The notes under the pieces are model-generated. The model was not told where the DNA came from, did not search any database, and saw nothing but the letters and a program-made list of their open reading frames with translations. DNA of 64,000 nt, taken from assembly GCF_000025305.1 (NCBI RefSeq), contig NC_013740.1, positions 434,001-498,000 on the forward strand, written 5' to 3'. Position 1 is the stretch's first letter, and every line of letters starts with the position of its first letter. This stretch comes from Acidaminococcus fermentans DSM 20731. Its GTDB lineage: Bacteria > Bacillota > Negativicutes > Acidaminococcales > Acidaminococcaceae. The translations under genes were made by a program, and so were the position numbers. Shown one piece after another: positions 8,043 to 17,900 of the stretch.

Positions 8043-8740
8043 CGGAACCGCAGCATCCGGAAGAAGGCCTGCTGACGATCCGCCCGGTGGCCTGGTACCG
8101 GGGCCTGCTGCCGGAGAAATTCGGCCTGCCCCGGCAGAGCGGTCTGGTGCCGGATCTGGCCGGACGGGTGGAAATGGCAGAAGGATTCCGGCAGCGGGAA
8201 GCCCTCCGGGGACTGGAAGGGTTCTCCCATGTGTGGCTGGTCTGGGGCTTTTCCCGGAATCACACCTGGTCCACCACCGTGCGGCCGCCCCGGCTGGGGG
8301 GCAATACCCGGCTGGGGGTGTTCGCCACCCGGTCCCCTTTCCGGCCCAACCCTCTGGGGCTTTCCCTGGTGGAACTGGAAAAGGTGGTCTGGGATGGCCC
8401 CCATGGTCCGGAACTGCAGGTGAAGGGGGCGGACCTGATGGACGGCACGCCCATTTACGACATCAAGCCCTATGTGCCCTACGCCGATGCCCGGCCAGAG
8501 GCCCGGAGCGGTTTTGCCCAGGGAGCGGACGGCACCCTGGAAGTCCAGTGCCCGCCGGACCTTCTGGCCAGACTGCCGGAAGACCAGCGGGCTGCCCTGC
8601 TGGGGGTCCTGGCCCAGGATCCAAGGCCCCATTACCAGAACGATCCGGACCGGATCTACGGCATGGCCTTTGGAGAATGGAATGTAAAGTTCCAGGTGGA
8701 ACAGGGAATGGTACGGGTCATTGGTTTGGAAAAAGGATGA
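8039..8740 (+). CDS. trmO: tRNA (adenine-N6) methyltransferase TrmO (TsaA/YaeB family)
   Basis: This 233-residue protein belongs to the TsaA/VirR family. The signatures GLEGFSHVWLVWGFSR, GVFATRSPFRPNPLGLS and YDIKPYVPYADA are intact. Family members use SAM to methylate N6 of t6A37 in Thr-tRNAs. The C-terminal part with DPRPHYQNDPDRIYGM is the usual extension of the long form. The ATG overlaps the preceding stop by 4 bp, so the gene is translationally coupled to the SYLF gene, an unexpected partner. Confidence 0.92.
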   Translation: MTEPQHPEEGLLTIRPVAWYRGLLPEKFGLPRQSGLVPDLAGRVEMAEGFRQREALRGLEGFSHVWLVWGFSRNHTWSTTVRPPRLGGNTRLGVFATRSPFRPNPLGLSLVELEKVVWDGPHGPELQVKGADLMDGTPIYDIKPYVPYADARPEARSGFAQGADGTLEVQCPPDLLARLPEDQRAALLGVLAQDPRPHYQNDPDRIYGMAFGEWNVKFQVEQGMVRVIGLEKG

Positions 8741-8744
8741 GGAA

Positions 8745-8776
8745 GGGGGCTGTTGCCATGCAACAGCCTCTTTTTT
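8745..8776 (+). terminator. intrinsic terminator after trmO
   Basis: GGCTGTTGC (8748-8756) pairs with GCAACAGCC (8760-8768), followed by TCTTTTTT. Confidence 0.85.
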
Positions 8777-8801
8777 GTCAGCTGACCGTTGACCGTTGAC
8801 A
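8777..8801. repeat. CTGACCGTTGAC-type microrepeat
   Basis: GCTGACCGTTGACCGTTGAC lies between two terminator hairpins. Related words occur at 30470, 52415, 54131 and 61160. Confidence 0.45.
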
Positions 8802-8838
8802 GGGGGTGTGAAAGCTATTTTTTCACACCCCCTTTTCT
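8801..8838 (+). terminator. second terminator hairpin
   Basis: GGGGGTGTGAAA pairs with TTTCACACCCCC, followed by TTTTCTTTTT. The same hairpin type recurs at 25312, 30484 and 31984. Confidence 0.75.
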
Positions 8839-8882
8839 TTTTAAGAAAAACGCAGCCCATATTTACAATTAAAATCTGAATG

Positions 8883-8912
8883 TTGAAATTGTGTAAGAAA
8901 AAGGTATATAAT
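8883..8912 (+). promoter_or_regulatory. promoter of the trimeric autotransporter gene
   Basis: TTGAAA (8883-8888) and TATAAT (8907-8912) are separated by 18 bp. The leader downstream contains a CTGTC/GACAG hairpin at about 8946-8958. Confidence 0.55.
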
Positions 8913-8976
8913 TTTGACTAAAGAGTCTATACACATGCTGACTGTCGAAGGGACAGCAGTCAAAGGGGTTGTATTT

Positions 8977-11900
8977 ATGAATCGGATTTTCAAGGTTATT
9001 TTCAACAGGAACCGCCAGCTGGTCCAGGTGGTGCCAGAATATGCCAAAAACAGAGGCAAAGAAGTGTCAGAATCCCGGAAAGGAGGAGTACGGGGGCTGG
9101 CCAAAGTCCTGCTCACCTTCCTGGCCACCCTGATGATCGCATCCCCGGGGTATGCGGCGGATGGGAACAGTACAGGGAGCGGGGATACTACCTATATCTC
9201 TGATACCAATACAGAAGCCCAGAATATCCAGGCTCTGGACAAGCAGGTAGTCAAGAATGCTCAAGATATCGCTGCCAGCAAATCTACGACGGATACCAAT
9301 AAATCCGATATTGCTGCAAATAGAGCCGATATAGAAGCCAACAAAACATCTATTGATTCCAACAAGACAAAAATAAGCAAGAATACCTCGGATATTGCGA
9401 CGAATACAACCAATATCTCTGAGAATAAAACGGCCATTGCGGATAACAAGACGGCCATTGACAAAAACGCATCTGCCATTTCCACCAATACCCAAAAAAT
9501 TGCAGCCAACACAACAAATATTGCCAACAACACAACTGCCATAACTTCCAATAAAACCAGTATTGCTGCCAACGCTTCGGATATTACAGACCTGAAGGAT
9601 CTTGCCAACATTACAGATGCCGGGAAAACTGTCATCAAAAAGCAGGCCAAGCAGGCGGTGAAAGTGGCCGCTACGGGCAATGCCACGGTCAGCACCACCG
9701 GTTCGGAAGATGATGACAGCACGTTGATCTATACCATCAATGTGGCCAACAATGGGGCCATTTCCGTCGGCGATACGAACCTGGTTTCCGGCGGTACGAT
9801 GTATACGGAACTGCGGCCGACGGGTGGCACCTATGTTCTGGCAGGAAATACCACGGCTGCCAATCTGCTGGCTCTGGATACGAACCTGGTGAACGTGGTC
9901 AATGCCCTGGGGCTGGATGTCAATGATACGACGAAGAGCTATACGTCCAAGCTGAATAAATACTTCAAGGTCAATCCGAAGATTACAACCAGCACGGATG
10001 GCACGACGACCACCACGACGTATGCCCCCGACGCCGCCGCCAACGGCACGAACGCGGTGGCCATCGGCCCCAGCGCCCAGGCCGGCGAAAGCACGACAGA
10101 TGCCACCACTTCCACGACGACTGTGACCGGCGGCACCAGCAGCACCGCTGTGGGCGACAGTGCCAAGGCCAATGGCAATCAGGCGGTGGCCCTGGGCTAT
10201 GGCTCCGAGGTTCTCAATACGACAGATCAGTCGGGTAAGACGACAGCGACGATTTCTGGCAGCACAGCTATCGGCAATGGTGCCAAGGTCAACGGCGCAA
10301 CGGATGCAGCGGCTGTCGGCACGAGTGCTCAGGTCAACGAAACGGCAACGGGCGGCATTGCCTTTGGTAAAAATGCAGTCACAGGAGAAGACAAAGGAAC
10401 TGTGACAGTTGGCGATGTAACGGCCAATGTGGCTGCTGTGGGCGGTGAAAACAGCGTGGCTCTGGGGACTTCTGCCAAGGCCAGCGGCAACACGGCCCTG
10501 GCTCTGGGCAAGGGAGCACAGGTCAACAACTATACCACCCAGTCCGGTACCACCGTGACCAAGACAGTCAATTCCGGCAGTACAGCTATCGGCAGCGGCG
10601 CTGTCGTTACCGGCGCCAACGATGCTGTGGCTTTCGGGAGCGGTGCAAAAGTCGAAGGAACGGGAACCAATGCTGATGATTCCCTGGCCCTCGGTAAGAG
10701 TGCTTCTGTAGCGACGGCAAAAGATGCCATGGCTTTGGGTACCAGTGCGTCCGTTGCCAGTGGGGCAGATAATGCCATAGCATTGGGCAATGGGGCCAAG
10801 GCCAATACCTCTAATACCACTGCCATTGGTTACAACGCCAGTGCTACCGGCGCAGGGGCGGTCGCTATTGGTGAAAATACATCCACCTCCACAGAAGGCG
10901 GCATCAGCATCGGCAGCGGTACCAGCGTATCTGGCAAGTCCATTGTCATTGGCTATGCGACAGATAACGCTGGTAATGCAGTAAAAACGGAGTCCAATAA
11001 TACCGATGCGGTTGCTATCGGCAACGGGGCCCAGGCCAATGCCAATGATTCCATTTCCATCGGCCATCAGGCAGGCAAGGATACGGCCGAGGGCCGTACC
11101 AGTGGCTATGGTTCCCTTATTGCCATCGGTACCAATGCAGGCAACAATGTCAAAGGCATGCAGAACGTGGCCCTGGGCAGCGGGGCCGGCAGTAACGTCA
11201 AGAGCAGTTACAACGTGGCCATCGGGTCCAATGCCGGGTCCGGCATCAACTATGCAGCCGCTGCCGATTCCAATCCTCAGAATGGCTACAACATTTCCAT
11301 TGGTTACGAAGCCAATTACCAGAGTGCTGATGCCAATGCCAAAAACATTAAGGAATCCATCGCCATTGGGCACAGTGCCAATGCGGTGTCTGAGGCAACA
11401 GCTTTAGGTACGGGAGCAGCGGCGTCGGGAGATAAATCCATGGCTTTGGGGTACAATGCCACAGCTGCTGATACAGACAGTATCGCATTGGGAGACAACG
11501 CCAGTGCGGGAGGCGGGAATATTGCCATCGGCAGCGGTTCCCAGGCTCCGGCTGTTGCATCCTATGACAAAGGGTATCTGACCGGCAGCACTTCTGTTAA
11601 CGGCTATATTTCCGTAGGCGGTACTACCAGTGCCACGGGCACTACGGTCCTGCGCCGGATTTCCAATGTTGCCGATGGGGCGGCCGATCAGGATGCAGTT
11701 ACGGTAGCCCAGTTGAAACAGGCTTATACGAATTTGGAAGGTACCATCAAGACCACCGATAATAAAATTACGGATACCTACACCCAGTCGGCCATCGATT
11801 CCAAAATTTCCACTGTAGAGAGAAAAATCACTGCATCCCAGACCAAATATTTTTCCATCAATCCGTCCAGTGATACCCTGACGGCCAATGTGAACAATGA

Positions 11901-14900
11901 TGGGGCCAGCACTACTGGCGCTGCCGACGCCATGGCCATCGGTCCTAACGCTACTGCCACCAGCGCCAAGGCCGTAGCCATTGGCAACAACGTTTCCGCC
12001 AGCGGCAAGGGAAGTATCGCCCTCGGCACGGCAGATAATCCGGCCACAAGTACAACTGTTGCAGCAGGCGGTAATACCAGCGCCAATCCCCATGTAACTT
12101 CCGCCGAAGGGGTAAATAGTGTGGCCATCGGTACGTCAGCCATTGCTCAGACCGATAATTCTGTTGCTTTAGGTACTCGCGCATCCGTTTATACATCAGA
12201 TATGACGGACAAGACGACCGGTACAACAATGAAGGTCGGCCAGCAGTCCATTGCCATTGGCTATCAGGCTGAAACAAGAAACAGTAATGCTACCTCTATC
12301 GGCAGTGATGCCAAGGCCTATAGCAATGGTTCGACAGCTATCGGCCACGGCGCCTATGCCCAGGGAACCGATGCCATCGTTCTCGGTACATCCAGCACGG
12401 CTAATGGTGCCTCTTCCGGCATTTTGGGCAAGAGCAATACCGTCAACGGCAGCAATACCTATACCGTAGGCAGTGAAAACAAGGTTAATGGCAATTGGGG
12501 AGCCGTTACCTATAGCGGTCTCTATGGCAGCAAGAACATCGTCAATCCGGTATCTGATACGTCGGGCAATACGAAACACGGCATGGACAGCCTTTTCATC
12601 ACCGGCAACAGCAATACCATCGGCCAGGGATCCTATTCTGATACGGTACAGAATATCTCTATTCTGGGTAACAGCAACAGTGTTACCGGTGCCAGCAGTG
12701 ATGAAGCCAATGCAGGGACCACGGCCAACATCACTGTGATTGGCGGAAACAATGAAGTCACTGGCCGTGATGGGGCAGGCTCCGACTACATGGGCAAGAC
12801 CTGGAACCAGCTGACCCGCACGTCCATTATCGGTTATGGCAATAAGGTCAATCAGAAAGAGGCCACTACTTCTCTGGCGAATACCCAGATTCTGGGCAAT
12901 GATGTGACCGCAACTTTGGGGAATTCCGTCTACCTGGGTACTGGCTCGGCTGCCAAGAATGCCAATTCTCCAGACACCGATACCCTGGTCAAAGCGGAAA
13001 CGGACGCGGCCAATGCAGTGGATACCACGGGCATGACCGATGATGAAAAAACCACTGCCCTCAGCGATGCCAAGGCCAAGGCACGCTATGCAGTCAAGCT
13101 GGCTGCCATGAAAGCCAATAAAGGGTCCACTGCCGGAACAGAGGTACTCAATACCGATACCACCTATGATGATGGTACCAGTTACACCTATGCCGGTTCC
13201 AGTCCGGTGGGCGTGGTGACCGTAGGCAAGGCAGGCAGCGAACGCCGGATCCAGAACGTGGCCGCCGGCCTGGTCAGCGCTTCCAGCACCGATGCTGTCA
13301 ACGGGTCCCAGCTCTATGCCCTGACCCGGCAGATCCGTTTTGGCGGCGACAATTCCAGCTTCGGTACCACTACGGCCGATGACCAGAACGTAGTGGCCCG
13401 GGGCTCCAATGAAACCCTGAATATTATTGGTGGTGAGAAAGATACCACCAAGCTTACGGATAATAACATCGGGGTCCTGGCTGACAGCACCAACAATACC
13501 CTGACGGTGAAGCTGGCCAGCAATCTGGAGGATCTGAACACCGCTCAGCTGGGTTCCGGCAGTGGAGATAGTTATAAAGAAACCATCAAGCTCGACGGCA
13601 CCGGGACCACCGGCGGCCAGATGACATTGGCTGGTGCTGATGGAACCGTAAAGACTACCCTGGATACCACAGGCCTTACGATTGCCAATGGGCCCAAATT
13701 CACCAGCAGCGGCATTGATGCAGCCAGCCAGAAAATCAACCATGTGACGGCAGGTACGGATGATGCAGATGCGGCCAATGTGGGACAGGTGAATGCGGCG
13801 GCTGCTGAAGCAACGACAGAAGTGAAAGCCGGGACCAATGCATCCTTGGGAACAGTGGAGACCAGTGCAGCCGATAAACACAAGATTTATACGGTGAATG
13901 TGGATAACCTGGCAGTGAAAGCAGCAAATGGTAATGCTTCTGTTGCACTGGCCAATGGCATCAACTTCAAGAACGGTACCAACACTACCAGTGCTGTCGA
14001 TGCCAGTGGCAACGTCACCATCGATACCAAGAACCTGACGCTCGAAGCCAATGGCACCAATAAGGCATCTGTCAGCATGGATGGCGGCATCAACTTTAAG
14101 AATGGTACGAATACCACGGCGACCGTCGATACGGATGGCACAGTGACCATCAGCGCTACCCACAACAAATTGGATTCTGCGTCCTATACGGCGTCTAAGC
14201 CGTCTGATTCCAGCAACCAGACGACGGTGAAACTGAAGGATACGGATGGTAACGAAACCACGCTGAATCTGACTGACACCTATACCACCGTTTCTAAGAA
14301 TACGGATCACACCATTTCTTTCAAGCGCAATGATGGAAGCAACCCGGTCAGCATTTCTCTGGATGATCTCGATGGTGCCAGCAATGAAGCACTGACAAAG
14401 GCTGCGGCCAAAGCAACCACGACGGTAATCAAGGGTACCAACGTTGATAGTGTAGATGATGATACTACTTCTGCTGATGGTCACCATATCTACAAAGTGA
14501 ATGTCAGCAATCTGGGTGTCAAGGTGGCTGATGGACAGAAGAAGAGCGTTGCGCTCAGCGAAGGTCTCGTCTTTGGCAACGGCACCAACACCACTGCTTC
14601 TGTTGGTGACAATGGCGCTATTACCTTCAATGTGTCCAATGATGCCATCAAGACACAGGCCAAGGATGCCATCAATATGTCTGCCGGTTCGAATGTAAAG
14701 GTAGAGACCACCAGTACGGATGGCCTGTCCAAAACCTTCACCATCAGTGCCACTCACAATGCTCTGAAATCAGCTACTTTGACGCCAAAGTCCAATGATG
14801 TGTCCACGCTGACCATCACCGGCAATGATGGTGATACTGCGTCTGTTGATATCAAGAACACGCATCTTACGGTCACGAAAGACTCCGAAGCCAAGACTGT

Positions 14901-17900
14901 CACGTTCACCAGCAACGACGGCACCACTCCGGAAACGACTTTGAGCCTTAGTGATTTGGGCGCTGCCAGCACAGCAGACATGAATGCAGCGAAGGCAGCC
15001 GCATCGACTGAAGTCAAGGCTGGAACCAATGCATCGTTGGGGACGGTAGAGACCAATCAGACGGATCAGCATAAAATTTATACGGTCAATGTCGACAACC
15101 TGGGCTTGAAACAGAATGGCACGGCGGCTGGTACAGTCACGTTGGCTGATGGCATCAATTTTGCGGATGGAACCAATACGTCGGCCACGGTGTCGAATGG
15201 AAAGGTGACGTTTGACCTAAAGAAGGACATCACTAATATTGATACCATTACGGCAAGTAACTCCATTCAGGCAGGCAATGTCGAAGTTGGCAAGCAGGGG
15301 GCGGACAACAAGAACTACGTCACCGGATTGGAGAATAAGAATTGGACAGTCGGACAGACCACCTACGAGGCAGGCCGGGCGGCTACAGAAGATCAGCTGA
15401 AATCCGTCAGCGATAAAGTCGCAAGCGGTTTCCAGGTAACTGACGGTACGACCTCTGCCAATATCGGTGCCGACAAGAAAGTCACCTTCACGAATGGCAA
15501 TTATACGACCGCGAAGGTGACCCAGGCCACGGATGGGGCTAATGTTCAGTATGATATCAATACGGCCAAACTCACTACTGGTGCCAATGGCACGATAACT
15601 GCGCCGACAACTGACGGCGTAGCGACGGCAGCGAATGTAGCTGAGGCCATCAACAGTGCGGCTTGGAAAATCAAGGCCAACGATAATGATACTACTGCAA
15701 TCAAGGCTGGAACGACTGTCGGACTCAAGGCGGGCAACAACTTGACACTTTCCCAGAGTGGCACGGCTTTCACCTATGCACTGAAGGATGAGCTGACTGG
15801 TATCAAGAGCCTGACGACTGCTGCTCAGGATGGAGTCACTACGACTCTTGCCGCAAGTGGCGTGACAATTGCTTCGTCGGGTACTGGCAATAAGTCGGTC
15901 TCCTTGACTGCCAACGGCTTGAACAATGGTGGCAAGCAGATCACTGATGTGGCAAGCGGCGGCGATACAGACACCAATGCGGCCAATATCAGCGATGTCA
16001 AGCGTCTGGTGCAGGCTTCGGCTAGTGGTACGACTGAGACAGGCTTCAACGTCAAAGGCGATGATGTAACTGCTAAGAAGGTGAAACTTGGCAAGCAGCT
16101 TAATGTGGTAGGCGGAACCAATGATACCAGCAAGCTGTCGGATGGCAACATCGGTGTAGTAACTAAAGATGATGGACAAGGCAATGCTACCTTGACGGTA
16201 AAGCTGAATAAGAATATCAACCTTGACTCTGTGAAGGCTGGTAATACAACCCTGGATACCAATGGCTTGGCTATCTCGGGCGGCCCGACGATTGCAGCTG
16301 GCGGGATTAACGCTGGAGGCAAGACAATCACTGGCGTTGCTAATGGCGTTGGCGACAACGATGCCGTCAATATATCTCAGCTCAAAGCTGTTCAGTCGGA
16401 TATCAATGCAGGCTGGACAATCAAAGGCAAGGATACGGCGAATGCAGATGTAAGCGCCAATATCGGTAAGGGCAAGACCGTGACCTATGATAACGGCAAC
16501 TATACCAAGTCCGTGGTGACGAAGGATGACAGTACTGGCAATGCCACGGTGAAGGTGGATGTGACTACCGGCACTTTTGGCTCGGGAGCTGGCGACAAAG
16601 CTGGTACAGTCACTTCCACGGCTAAGGGCCTGGCAACGACCCAGGATGTGGCCAACGCCATCAACAGCGCAGCTATCAATGTAGTAGCCGATAATACGCC
16701 GGACAACAAGACCTCAGTCAAAGCCGGGGATACCATCCATTTTGCCAAGGATGGCAACCTGACTTTGGTGCAGAATGGTACTACCTTTACCTATGGACTG
16801 AATTCAGAAATCAGTATTTCCAAAGTCACTACGTCCGATGCGACGAATGGGTCCACGGTTCAGGATGCGAAGGGGATTACGACCACTGACGCCGCGGGCA
16901 ATACCTATATCCAGAACGGACAGGGCATTACCCTGACGTCTTCTGATAAGACCAAGTCTCCTGTGAAACTGACCAATACTGGCCTGAATAATGGCGGTAA
17001 TAAGATTACCGGAGTTGGAAAAGGTACAGATGATGCCGATGCAGTCAATGTAGCCCAGCTAAAAGAAGTCAATGACAAGGTGGGCAGCGGCTGGCAGATT
17101 GCCGGTAATGATGGACAGAAGGTCGCGGATATCGGTGCCGGCAAGAAGGTATCCTTCAAGACGGGCAGCCAGTATCTGACCGCTAACACAGAATCTGCCG
17201 GAACTGATGCAGCGAATGTGACCTATGGACTGAAGACCAAGGCACTGACGGCTGTGGATGGCAAAGTATCTGCCGTTGATACGGCAGAGGATGGTCTGGC
17301 TACCGCCAAGAACGTGGCGGAAACCATCAATCAGACGTACTGGACGGCGGCTTCCGGAACATTCGGCAGCGGCAGCCATACGGATGAAACGGCCAACCCT
17401 GTGGACAAACAAATTTCGGCCGGAGATACGGTAACCTTCAATGCCGGGAACAACCTGTCCCTGGTCCAGAACGGAGCTTCCTTCACCTATGGGCTCCAGG
17501 CGAATCTGACTGGCATGAATACCATTACCTTTACTCCGAGAAATGACGCTGACGGACATCCTATCAGTCTGGTCATCGGCAAGCAGAAAGACGGGGTAAG
17601 CAACGATGAAGGGTACTACATCACCGGTCTGGACAATACATCCTGGAACCAGTCCAACTATGTAAAGAACCGGGCGGCTACGGAAGCCCAGCTGGCTTCC
17701 GCCATTCAACAGGTGACCCTGGCTTCCCAGTCCGGCGGTTTCAAGCTGTCTGACGATAACAATAACGAAGTTTCCCAGGTACTGGGCCAGGCTATCGGAG
17801 TTGTAGGGGACAGCAATATTACCACTACTGCGGAAACGACGACTGCGGATCCCAATGGGCATATCAAAGTCAGCCTGAACAAGCACATCGATCTGGGTAC

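Noticed and set aside
9216-9600. Short-period repeats that could suggest a CRISPR array
   Set aside because: The repeats are in-frame coiled-coil heptads of the adhesin, without uniform spacers. No cas genes are in the window.
9067-14757. Several long minus-strand frames opposite the autotransporter gene
   Set aside because: They mirror the repeats of the plus-strand adhesin and have Gly/Ile/Arg-rich composition without domains.
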